DNA of 56,138 nt from Vicinamibacteria bacterium (GTDB taxonomy: Bacteria; Acidobacteriota; Vicinamibacteria; Fen-336), in contig JAMPXO010000021.1 of NCBI GenBank assembly GCA_023701125.1, forward strand, positions 1 to 56,138, written 5' to 3'. This document shows, piece by piece, positions 8,050 to 15,197 of the stretch. The notes under the pieces are model-generated. The model saw only the letters and a program-made list of their open reading frames with translations, was not told the DNA's origin and made no database searches. Within the stretch, counting starts at the first letter, position 1, and each line of letters opens with the position of its first letter. Both the position numbers and the translations under genes were made by a program.

Positions 8050-9339
8050 TCAGTGGTGCGGCGTCGCTGCCGGGCTGCCGGCCGCGTCGGCCTTCATCCC
8101 GCGCAGCGCCGCCTCCAGGCTCGACTCGGAGTCGATCAGGAAGTTGGCCGCGGTCACCACCCGGTCGCCTTCGACCAGGCCCGCGAGCACCTCGTAGCCG
8201 CTCTCGGCGCGAGCGCCGAGCCGCACCTCGCGCGGCTCGTAGCGGCCGTCGCCGCGGTCGAGGAAGACGAGCCGGCGCTCGCCGGCGTCGATCACCGCCG
8301 CGAACGGCACCACCAGCGCGGGGCCGCCGGAGGCCTGCAGCGCCACGTCGACGTACATGTCGGGCTTGAGCAGCCCGCCCGCGTTGTCGACCTCGAGCCG
8401 GACCTTGACCGTGCGCGTCTTCTCCTCGACCGTCGGCGCGACCCAGGTGACGACGCCGCGCAGCGTGCGGTCGGCGAGCGACGGCACGTGGATCAGGCCG
8501 GGCATGCCGACCCGGACCTGGGGCAGGTCGTGCTCGTAGATGTCGGCCAGCACCCACAGCCGCGACAGGTCGGCGATGTCGAACAGCGTGTCCTGCGGCA
8601 TCACCCGCATGCCGTGGTAGACGTTCTTGGCGACCACGTAGCCCGAATTCTGGGCGCGCAGCTCGAGCGTGCGTTGCGGCTTGCCGGAGACCTCCAGCCG
8701 GGCCACCTCGTCGGCCGGGATGTCCCACAGCAGCAGGCGCTGGCGGGCGGCTTCGAGCAACCCTCGGCCGCCGGCGGCGGTGTCAGGGGCACCTTTCGCC
8801 TCCATCTCGCGTTGCGCGCGCAGGGCGAGCAGGAACTCCTGCTGGGTGGCGACCAGCTCGGGGCTGAAGATCGACAGCAGCGGTTCGCCCGCGCTCACGT
8901 ACTTGCCGACGAAGTCGACGTGCAGGTGCTCGACGTAGCCTTCGAAGCGGGTGTGGACGTGGTGCAGGCGGCGTTCGTCGACGGCGACGACGCCGACGGT
9001 GCGCAGCGAGCGCGCGCCTTCGCCGCGGCGGACCGGCTCGCTGGCGACGCCGAGCCGCTGCCGCTTGTCCGCCGACAGCGTCAGCGGCACGCGGCCCGCG
9101 ACGGCCTCGCCGACGGGCGCCGCCCCGCCACTTTCGCCGGGGCCGTCGACCTTGACCAGGTCCATGCCGCAGATCGGGCACGGCTGCTGGTGGTCGGAGG
9201 TGAACTCCGGGTGCATCGGACAGTGCCAGAGCTCCTTCGCCGCGGCGGCAGACGGCGTGTTGCGGGTGCCGGCGAAGTAGCCGCCGGCGACCAGCACGGC
9301 CGCGGCGAGGAGAAACGTGACGATCTTCAGCGGGCGCAT
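8050..9339 (-). CDS. cusB: CusB-type periplasmic adaptor with CPMHP metal-binding domain
   Basis: Membrane fusion protein of 429 residues linking the RND pump to the outer-membrane channel. It has an N-terminal anchor or signal (about 5-23). Residues about 38-63 form the heavy-metal-binding domain (WHCPMHPEFTSDHQQPCPIC then GMDLVKV). Next come the barrel-sandwich/hairpin region (LGVASEPVRRGEGARSLRTV; RFEGYVEHLHVDFVGKYV) and the beta-barrel with LWVLADIYEHDLPQV. The His-rich C-terminal tail ends TPHH. CusB proteins pass Cu(I) to CusA, and the Cys/Met/His N-domain is typical of adaptors in metal exporters. It sits between cusC (6 nt upstream) and cusA (7 nt downstream). Confidence 0.92.
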   Translation of the reverse strand: MRPLKIVTFLLAAAVLVAGGYFAGTRNTPSAAAAKELWHCPMHPEFTSDHQQPCPICGMDLVKVDGPGESGGAAPVGEAVAGRVPLTLSADKRQRLGVASEPVRRGEGARSLRTVGVVAVDERRLHHVHTRFEGYVEHLHVDFVGKYVSAGEPLLSIFSPELVATQQEFLLALRAQREMEAKGAPDTAAGGRGLLEAARQRLLLWDIPADEVARLEVSGKPQRTLELRAQNSGYVVAKNVYHGMRVMPQDTLFDIADLSRLWVLADIYEHDLPQVRVGMPGLIHVPSLADRTLRGVVTWVAPTVEEKTRTVKVRLEVDNAGGLLKPDMYVDVALQASGGPALVVPFAAVIDAGERRLVFLDRGDGRYEPREVRLGARAESGYEVLAGLVEGDRVVTAANFLIDSESSLEAALRGMKADAAGSPAATPHH

Positions 9340-9345
9340 CTTCGG

Positions 9346-10632
9346 TTACTCCTCGACACCGGCCTCGGCGAGGTCCGCCGAGTGCCACAGCACGTGGGCC
9401 AGCAGTTCCAGGTATTCCCAGCGGTCCTCGAAGTCCGTGGTGTGGGCCTCGAGCACGCTGACGAAGGGCACGCGACCGGCGCGGTAGGACGCGAGCGTCG
9501 ACTCCACCGCGAGCCGGTCGGCGATCAGCACGCCTTTCTCGAAGGCGCGCGCTTCGTCGACCGCGGCGACGTACTCCGCCAGCGCGCGCTGGGCAGTGGC
9601 CCGCACCTCGAGCGCGACGGCGCGGGTGCGCGCCCGCGAGGCCACGAGCATCGCCTCCGCCTCGGCCGCCATCTTCTGCTGCTTGCGGCCGCGCCACAGC
9701 GTGGGCCGGAAGCCCAGCTCGACCGCCCACATGTCGGGTAGCGCGCCACGGTTGACATAGCGCCCGCCCAGCTCGAGGTCGGGCTTGCGCTCGCTGCGGG
9801 CGACGCCGTGGCGGGCAAGGGCGACCGCCTCGCCCGCGCGGGCGAGCGAGACCCACGGGCTCGCCTCCACGGCCCAGGCCGCGGCCTGCTCGCTGGAGGG
9901 CAGCAGCCACTCGTGCTTCGCGACGTCGCCGAGGACGGTCGGCGTCTCGACCGCGGCCGTCGCGTCGCGGTCGAGCAGGGCGTTGAGCGCGGCCTGCGCC
10001 ATCCGCTCGTTGCCGCGCTCGTGGGCCCGCATCTGATCGAGCCGCGCCATTTCGGCCTGGGCCCGCAGCACGTCCGGCTGCTCGGCGAGGCCGACCGCGT
10101 AACGCGAGCGGGTCAGCGACTCGAGGTCGGCGACGGTGCGCTGCTGCTCGCCGAGCAGCGCCTGGTTGGCGCGGGCCAGCAGCAGGTCGGTGTAGGCCCT
10201 CCGCACCGCGCGTTCGAGCGCGCGCCGCTCCTGCACGATCGGGTGGGCGAGCGCGAGGGCCTCCGCCTTCGCGACGGCCTCGCGGGCCCGCCGCTTGCCG
10301 GGCCACGGCAGTTCCTGGCTGACCTTCAATCCGATCCCGGCGTCCATGTCCTCGCCGATCCAGCCCGGCTCGCCGCTGCCCTCGGCCTCGAGGGCGACCA
10401 GCGGCTCGGCGAGCGCGCCGGCCATCGGCACGCGATGCTCCGCAGCCAGGCGCTCGGCTTCCGCCATCGCGAGCCGCGGGTGACGGGCGAGGGTCTCGGC
10501 GACCAGCGCCTGCAGCGCGGGGTCGTCCTTCAGCGGGAACGGGTCGACGAAGCCCGGCGCGGGCGCCTGCGCGGCCGCCGACAGCGACGGAAGAAGGGCG
10601 AGCACGGCGATACGAAGCACGGAGCGCGACAT
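9346..10632 (-). CDS. cusC: TolC/CusC-like outer-membrane efflux protein
   Basis: Protein of 428 residues. The ATG at 10632 has GGAGGT seven bases upstream; a longer frame to 10713 lacks a site. The signal peptide is at about 1-22 (ending SAAAQA). Two OEP repeats of long helices and short strands follow: ALVAETLARHPRLAMAEAERLAAEHRVP near 50, and the LKVSQELPWPGKRRAREAVAKAEALA segment near 108, which is typical of CusC/CzcC-like channels. The second repeat is at about 260-420. It provides the exit duct for the CusBA pump. It is the first canonical pump gene of the operon, 118 bp after the small Cys-rich protein. Metal specificity rests on its partners. Confidence 0.9.
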   Translation of the reverse strand: MSRSVLRIAVLALLPSLSAAAQAPAPGFVDPFPLKDDPALQALVAETLARHPRLAMAEAERLAAEHRVPMAGALAEPLVALEAEGSGEPGWIGEDMDAGIGLKVSQELPWPGKRRAREAVAKAEALALAHPIVQERRALERAVRRAYTDLLLARANQALLGEQQRTVADLESLTRSRYAVGLAEQPDVLRAQAEMARLDQMRAHERGNERMAQAALNALLDRDATAAVETPTVLGDVAKHEWLLPSSEQAAAWAVEASPWVSLARAGEAVALARHGVARSERKPDLELGGRYVNRGALPDMWAVELGFRPTLWRGRKQQKMAAEAEAMLVASRARTRAVALEVRATAQRALAEYVAAVDEARAFEKGVLIADRLAVESTLASYRAGRVPFVSVLEAHTTDFEDRWEYLELLAHVLWHSADLAEAGVEE

Positions 10633-10750
10633 CGGAAAGACCTCCGGGGACTCGGGGGAAGCCGGCGCGGGCGCGAAGACTGAACCGCGACGGCGGAACG
10701 GGACGAGTCGCACGCGGCGCCCTGGACAGCGGCGCGGCGCGGAGGCGGCG

Positions 10751-11131
10751 CTAGACGCGGAGGACGGCGGGCTGCGCGGAGGCGGGAGGCGAGACGAACG
10801 GGCGCGGCGAGACCGCGCGCGACGGGGCGACAGCGGCGGGGACGGCGGGCAGCGCCGCAGCGACCAGCACGGCCGGCGAAGCGGGCGACGCCGCGCGAGC
10901 GGTGGCCTCCGCGCTCTCGCGCGAGGGACCGCTCATCTGCTGGCAGCAAGCCTCTTCCTGGGCTTGCCAGCCGGCGCGCGAGGCGCAGCACGAGTGGTCG
11001 GCGGCCATGCCGTCGGCGCTGGCCACCGGCGTTGCGTCGGGACCGCACGGGCAGAGGGCGAACAGCGGCAGGATCAGCACGGCCACCAGGCCGAGCACGA
11101 TCCAGCTGCGGAGCGCCGTATACCCCCTCAT
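10751..11131 (-). CDS. Small Cys/His-containing membrane protein leading the copper operon
   Basis: Protein of 126 residues. The N-terminal hydrophobic helix (about 9-29) is followed by a metal-binding-looking stretch with CPCG near 32, HSCC near 51 and EACCQQM near 64, then a low-complexity Ala/Pro/Val tail. It has the layout of the small Cys/His proteins (for example DUF2946-type) found in copper loci, but I cannot show homology by eye. The ATG at 11131 lies inside a dyad resembling a copper-repressor operator and has no ribosome site, so translation may be leaderless or may start at a downstream GTG. Position and direction suggest co-transcription with cusCBA and a role in copper handling at the membrane (inference). 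Confidence 0.62.
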   Translation of the reverse strand: MRGYTALRSWIVLGLVAVLILPLFALCPCGPDATPVASADGMAADHSCCASRAGWQAQEEACCQQMSGPSRESAEATARAASPASPAVLVAAALPAVPAAVAPSRAVSPRPFVSPPASAQPAVLRV

Positions 11132-11170
11132 GGTATGAGTACGATGCGGCATCGGCTGGCCGGCTGTCAA
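11118..11170 (-). promoter_or_regulatory. Copper-operon promoter with two dyads (candidate CsoR-like operator)
   Basis: On the minus strand a consensus -35 (TTGACA) covers 11170-11165. Downstream is a perfect 13-bp palindrome (CGATGC-G-GCATCG, 11142-11154). Next is ATACC-N7-GGTAT (11120-11136) with five Cs after TA, similar to CsoR-class copper-repressor operators. The start codon of the Cys-rich gene lies in the second dyad. No good -10 appears at 17 bp, so activation with a long spacer (MerR/CueR style) is also possible. No copper regulator gene is present nearby. Confidence 0.45.
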
Positions 11171-11186
11171 GGGCGAACGCACCTTT

Positions 11187-11846
11187 TCACTCGGGCGGGA
11201 CGATCAGCCGCGGCCCGGTGGGCTCCTCAGCCGCCGGCACGCCGCCGGACTCGGCCAGCATGCGGCCGGCCAGGCGGGTGGCGGTGTCGAGGAACGCGGT
11301 CGGCCCGGCGGCCTCGCGCAGCGTCGCTTCCACGCTCTTGCACAGCGCGCCCAGCACGCGGAGCAGCGCGGCATCGCGCGGACGCACGACCGAGCCGTCC
11401 TCTTCCTTCGCCTCGTACAACCCCGACAGCTCGCGGACGGCGGCCCGGGTCAGTGCGTCTTCGGCCGGGTGCTCGTAGACGATGCCCTTCTCGCGGGTGG
11501 CCGTGGTCTTCGCCAGCACCTCGAGCGCCTGGTACAGCAGGGCGTCGTCGAGGCCGCGGACACGGGCACGGATCGCGGGCAGCGAGGCGATCGTCATCAG
11601 CACCAGCGGCGCCTCTTCGTCTTCGTCGAGGCCCTCGAGGAAAGGGCCGACCCGACGGGCGTCGCGCCGCATCTCGGTCTCGCGGCCGTCCCAGGATCCG
11701 GCGTGGGCTCCCTGCAGGTACGTGCAGTCGTCGGGGCAGGCGACCTCGACCCGGCGCTTGGAGCCGCAGCAGGCGGCGCAGATCGCCTCGCCCTTGGCCG
11801 GGCAGTGGCGCTTGCCCTTGCGTCGCGAGCACAGTGGACAACTCAT
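11187..11846 (-). CDS. Cys-rich putative zinc-binding protein
   Basis: Protein of 219 residues from ATG 11846. The first 45 residues hold a dense cysteine cluster: MSCPLCSRRKGKRHCP, then ICAACCGSKRR and ACPDDCTYL. This is suited to bind one or two zinc ions in a treble-clef or zinc-ribbon fold. The rest is soluble and helical (ALLYQALEVLAKTTATREKG; LVLMTIASLPAIRARVRG) with no catalytic motif. I recall the 'RKGKR.CPA...ICA.CCG.KR' pattern only from uncharacterised proteins. It is divergent from the kinase gene at 11964, and its end lies 17 bp from the copper-operon -35 box. It may act in nucleic-acid or protein binding; this is not established. Confidence 0.8.
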   Translation of the reverse strand: MSCPLCSRRKGKRHCPAKGEAICAACCGSKRRVEVACPDDCTYLQGAHAGSWDGRETEMRRDARRVGPFLEGLDEDEEAPLVLMTIASLPAIRARVRGLDDALLYQALEVLAKTTATREKGIVYEHPAEDALTRAAVRELSGLYEAKEEDGSVVRPRDAALLRVLGALCKSVEATLREAAGPTAFLDTATRLAGRMLAESGGVPAAEEPTGPRLIVPPE

Positions 11847-11871
11847 GTCGGCCCGCAAGTATGCCCTTTCG

Positions 11872-11900
11872 TTGACTCCCGCGGGGGGGCGCTATATCTT
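11872..11900 (+). promoter_or_regulatory. Candidate sigma-70 promoter for the kinase gene
   Basis: TTGACT at 11872-11877 and TATCTT at 11895-11900 are separated by 17 bp, with a C/G-rich spacer. The gene start (11964) lies 63 bp downstream of the -10, leaving a moderate leader without an obvious ribosome site. Confidence 0.45.
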
Positions 11901-11963
11901 CATTCCGTCTCCACTTCCGCCTATTCCTCGTGCCGTCGAAGGGAACGCTGCGGGCAGCTTCTA

Positions 11964-13850
11964 ATGACCACGGGCCGACCGAAGGATCCACCCGGCCCCC
12001 CGCCTCAGGCGCCGGGAGAGGACGAACTCGTCACCGCCAACGACTTGTTCGGCGACCTCGTCGACGTGCCGGCGAGCGTCCAGCCCGTGGCGCCGCCGGC
12101 GACTCGCCACGACCCGATCAAGGTCCAGTTGCGCGAGCCCGGCTCGGCGGGCAAGCCCCGGTCCGCCGCCGACGCGCCGCTGCCCGAGGAGATGGCGGCG
12201 CTGCTGTCGGCGTTCGACGAGGCGCCGTCGCCGGCCACTCTGCCACCCGTGGCCGCGCCGCCCGCTCCGAAACCGACGGTCGCCGCGGCGCCAGCCGCCG
12301 CTCCGGCTCCGGCTCCGGCTCCGGCTCCGAAGCCCGCTCCGAAACCGACGGGCGGGCCGGCGGAGGTGGAGGGCTTCGACTCCGCCGACTTGCTCGACGG
12401 GCTTTTTGGCGAGGCGGGCGCGACGCCAGCCCCGCCACCGGCGCCGACGTCACCGCCCGTGGCGGCGAAGCCCGCGCCCGCACCGCCACCGACCGCACCG
12501 CCACCGGCCCCGGCGGCCGCGAAGGCCGCCCGCCCGGCGACCCCGGAGGTGGACCGGATGCTCGCGGGGGTGCTCGGCAACGTCGACAAGCCGACCAGCC
12601 GCACCGCCACCAAGTTCAGCATCGCCGCCCCGGTCGTGCCCGCCCCGACCGACGGTGGAATCGACCTGCTGTCGCTCGCCGCCGATGCCTTCGGCGCGCC
12701 GGCGGCGCCACCGCCACGCCCCGCTCCGCCGGCTCCGGCGCCGCCGGCCGCCACCGACGCCTCGTCATTCGGTCCCTACGTGCTGCTGGGCAAGATCGCG
12801 ATGGGCGGCATGGCCGAGGTGTTCCTGGCCAAGCGGCCGGGGGTCGAGGGCTTCGAGAAGGTGCTGGCGATCAAGCGCATCCTGCCCCACCTCTCCGACA
12901 ACCAGGAGTTCGTCTCGATGTTCGTGGACGAGGCCAAGATGGTCTCCGGCCTGACCCACCCGAACATCGTGCAGATCTTCGAACTCGGCAAGCTGGAGCA
13001 CAGCTACTTCATCGCCATGGAGTACGTGCACGGCCGCGACCTGCGCACGATCCAGAAGCGGGCCCGGGAGAAGGAGACGCCGTTCCCGGTCGGGCTGGCG
13101 ATGCTGATCACCGCGCGGGTGGCGGCAGCGCTCGAGTTCGCCCACCGCAAGAAGGACGAGAAGGGCCAGCCGCTGCAGATCGTCCACCGCGACATCTCGC
13201 CGCAGAACATCCTGATCAGCTTCGAGGGCGACGTGAAGCTGACCGACTTCGGAATCGCCAAGGCCGCGGCCAAGGCCTCCACCACCGACCGCGGGGCGCT
13301 GCGCGGCAAGCTGCTCTACATGAGCCCGGAACAGGCGTGGGGCAAGCCCGTCGACCGCCGCTCCGACGTGTTCTCGCTGGGCGTCGTCTTCTACGAGCTG
13401 CTGACCGGGCGCAAGCCGTGGGCGGCCGCGCAGGACGTCAGCGTGCTGGAGATGGTGCGCAAGAGTGCCATCACCCCGCTGCGCGACGTCAACCCCAAGG
13501 TGCCGCCGAGCCTCGCCGCGGTGGCGATGAAGGCGCTCGAGCGCGACCACGAGCACCGCTACCAGGACGCCTCGGAGTTCCTCCAGGACCTGGAGCGCAC
13601 GCTGCGCAACGTGCCCGTCACCCCCGCCGACCTGGCCCGCTTCATGCGCCAGCTCTTCGACGACCAGGAGCGCGGCGAGGTCGAAGCCCAGGCCGTCGAC
13701 GCCCCGGCCGGCGCGGGCCCGGCGGTCGAGGTCGACACCAACCCCACCGGCAACCAGGGCCCTCGCGACGACGAGGACCACACGGCACCCTCGGTGCCGC
13801 GGGACCCGGCGGCGATCCAGAGGTTCCTCAAGAACTTCGGCATCAAGTAG
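11964..13850 (+). CDS. Cytoplasmic Ser/Thr protein kinase with Pro/Ala-rich N-terminus
   Basis: Protein of 628 residues. Residues 1-265 are low-complexity Pro/Ala-rich with short islands (TANDLFGDL; SADLLDGLFGEAG; TSRTATKFSIAAP). The kinase domain spans about 269-540: glycine loop (LLGKIAMGGMAEVFLA), K304 (LAIKRIL), catalytic loop HRDISPQN with D410, DFG with D428 and the SPEQAWGKPVDRRSDVFSLG motif. HRDISPQN in place of HRDLKPEN is common in myxobacterial-type kinases and should be active. No transmembrane helix is seen. A short acidic tail ends the protein. It is followed 33 bp later by a 76-residue coiled-coil protein, probably in the same operon. The N-terminal islands may be docking or autophosphorylation sites (inference). 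Confidence 0.9.
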   Translation: MTTGRPKDPPGPPPQAPGEDELVTANDLFGDLVDVPASVQPVAPPATRHDPIKVQLREPGSAGKPRSAADAPLPEEMAALLSAFDEAPSPATLPPVAAPPAPKPTVAAAPAAAPAPAPAPAPKPAPKPTGGPAEVEGFDSADLLDGLFGEAGATPAPPPAPTSPPVAAKPAPAPPPTAPPPAPAAAKAARPATPEVDRMLAGVLGNVDKPTSRTATKFSIAAPVVPAPTDGGIDLLSLAADAFGAPAAPPPRPAPPAPAPPAATDASSFGPYVLLGKIAMGGMAEVFLAKRPGVEGFEKVLAIKRILPHLSDNQEFVSMFVDEAKMVSGLTHPNIVQIFELGKLEHSYFIAMEYVHGRDLRTIQKRAREKETPFPVGLAMLITARVAAALEFAHRKKDEKGQPLQIVHRDISPQNILISFEGDVKLTDFGIAKAAAKASTTDRGALRGKLLYMSPEQAWGKPVDRRSDVFSLGVVFYELLTGRKPWAAAQDVSVLEMVRKSAITPLRDVNPKVPPSLAAVAMKALERDHEHRYQDASEFLQDLERTLRNVPVTPADLARFMRQLFDDQERGEVEAQAVDAPAGAGPAVEVDTNPTGNQGPRDDEDHTAPSVPRDPAAIQRFLKNFGIK

Positions 13851-13883
13851 AGACGAACACGGGATTCAAGAAGGAGAGCCAGG

Positions 13884-14114
13884 ATGGCGTTGTCGAAGGA
13901 GCAGGCCCAGTTCTACCAGACCACCATGGAGATGACGCGGAAGCAGATCTCCGACCTCAACCAGCAGATCGAAGAAGAGCTGGCCAAGGTCAAGGAGCGG
14001 CTCGCGGAGCTGCAGAACTCGAAGAACGCTGCCAAGCAGATCTACGACGGGGCCTGCAAGATCCTCGGCGTCGAGAACGACCTCGAGAAGGAAGAGGAGG
14101 CGGCCGCCGAGTAG
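13884..14114 (+). CDS. Small coiled-coil protein downstream of kinase
   Basis: Protein of 76 residues with a good ribosome site (AAGGAGAG, about 6 nt upstream of ATG). Residues 8-50 are a strongly amphipathic, charged helix (TRKQISDLNQQIEEELAKVK and KERLAELQNSKNAAKQI) with heptad spacing. The tail is acidic (DLEKEEEAAAE). No known family comes to mind. Its position 33 bp behind the kinase suggests a substrate, adaptor or oligomerisation partner, which is inference from gene order only. Confidence 0.8.
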   Translation: MALSKEQAQFYQTTMEMTRKQISDLNQQIEEELAKVKERLAELQNSKNAAKQIYDGACKILGVENDLEKEEEAAAE

Positions 14115-14140
14115 GCGGCGCCCGGGCGCCCCGGCTTTCG
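14115..14140 (+). terminator. GC-rich palindrome after the kinase operon
   Basis: A perfect 14-bp palindrome (GGCGCCCGGGCGCC, 14117-14130) begins three bases after the stop of the small coiled-coil gene. It is followed by CCGGCTTTC. It can form a very stable stem but has only a three-T tail, so it is a weak candidate intrinsic terminator. Confidence 0.35.
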
Positions 14141-14251
14141 TATCGCCGCGCGCCTTGGTACCCTCGCCGACTGCCGCACCGGGTGCGGGCCTGACGTCGG
14201 CCCGCCCCCCGGTTCCACAGTCGAGCGGCCGAAAGGACGACCAACAAAGCC

Positions 14252-15097
14252 GTGGCCTGGTTCAGACGCGACAACACCCCGCTGACCTCGAGCGAGCAGG
14301 CGAGCCGTGTGCCCGAGGGCCTGTGGATCAAGTGCGGCTCCTGCAAGGACGTCCTCTACCGCAAGGACGTGCTGAAGAACCAGTCGGTGTGCGCCAAGTG
14401 CGGCTTCCACTTCCGCATCACCGCCCGCGAGCGCCTCGCCCTGCTGTTCGACGACGGCCGCTACGAGGAGCTCGACGCGGGCCTCGTCTCCGCCGACCCG
14501 CTGGCCTTCAAGGACACCAAGGCCTACGCCGCGCGGCTGAAGGACGGCCTGCAGAAGACCGGCTCGCCCGACGCCCTCGTCTCCGGCTTCGGCAAGATGG
14601 AGACGATGCCGATCGTGATCGCGGCGATGGAGTACGGCTTCATCGGCGGCTCGATGGGCGTGGTGGTCGGCGAGAAGGTGACCCGCGCGGTCGAACGCGC
14701 GCTGGCCGAGAAGGCGCCGCTGATCGTGATCTCCTGCTCCGGCGGCGCCCGCATGATGGAGGGCACGCTGTCCCTCATGCAGATGGCCAAGATCTCGGCC
14801 GCGCTGGCCCGCCTCGACAGCGCCGGCATCCCGTTCGTGTCGGTGCTGACCGACCCGACGACGGGCGGCGTGACCGCCTCGTTCGCGATGCTCGGCGACC
14901 TCAACGTGGCCGAGCCCGGCGCGCTGATCGGCTTCGCCGGGCCACGAGTGATCGAGCAGACGATCCGCCAGAAGCTGCCCGCCGGCTTCCAGCGCTCCGA
15001 GTTCCTGCTCGAGCACGGCATGCTCGACCTGATCGTCGACCGCCGCGAGATGCGGGAGACGCTGGCGCGCTGCCTGCGGATGCTGCGCGGCCAGTGA
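14252..15097 (+). CDS. accD: Acetyl-CoA carboxylase carboxyltransferase subunit beta
   Basis: Protein of 281 residues, the normal length for AccD. The N-terminal zinc finger is C28-x2-C31-x15-C47-x2-C50. The carboxyltransferase core contains the GGSMGVVVGEK oxyanion segment (about 131-141), SCSGGARMMEG (about 163) and the family block LTDPTTGGVTASFAMLGD (about 205-222). With AccA it transfers CO2 from carboxybiotin to acetyl-CoA, the first step of fatty-acid synthesis in the cytoplasm. The start is GTG (GTG GCC TGG TTC), with an AAAGGA site rather far (14 nt) upstream. accA, accB and accC are not in the window. Confidence 0.96.
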   Translation: MAWFRRDNTPLTSSEQASRVPEGLWIKCGSCKDVLYRKDVLKNQSVCAKCGFHFRITARERLALLFDDGRYEELDAGLVSADPLAFKDTKAYAARLKDGLQKTGSPDALVSGFGKMETMPIVIAAMEYGFIGGSMGVVVGEKVTRAVERALAEKAPLIVISCSGGARMMEGTLSLMQMAKISAALARLDSAGIPFVSVLTDPTTGGVTASFAMLGDLNVAEPGALIGFAGPRVIEQTIRQKLPAGFQRSEFLLEHGMLDLIVDRREMRETLARCLRMLRGQ

Positions 15098-15103
15098 AGC
15101 CGA

Positions 15104-15190
15104 CGGGGGTTTGGGGCGGAGGAGCTCCGTTCGCGACGTAGCCCCCATGGGACCGGTGACGGGCTTCGCCCGGCACCGGAACCCGACGGG
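15104..15190. repeat. Dispersed intergenic palindromic repeat, copy A
   Basis: It begins 7 nt after the accD stop. The first, imperfect hairpin joins GGGG/GCCCCC around GGAGCTCC. The second has arms CCGGTGACGGGC (15153-15164) and GCCCGGCACCGG (15168-15179), with one mismatch and a TTC loop, flanked by GGGA and AACCCG. It shares GACGTAGCCCCC, GGGACCGG and GGAACCCGA blocks with copies at 23312, 41960 and 42044. Confidence 0.75.
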
Positions 15191-15197
15191 CGGCCGC

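Noticed and set aside
4809-8369. 1186-codon plus-strand frame opposite cusA
   Set aside because: His/Arg/Asp-rich with no domains; the minus strand holds an intact CusA with conserved metal residues.
12291-12345. Simple-sequence Pro/Ala repeat as a separate repeat element
   Set aside because: It encodes the low-complexity arm of the kinase (APAPAPAP), ordinary for this type of protein.
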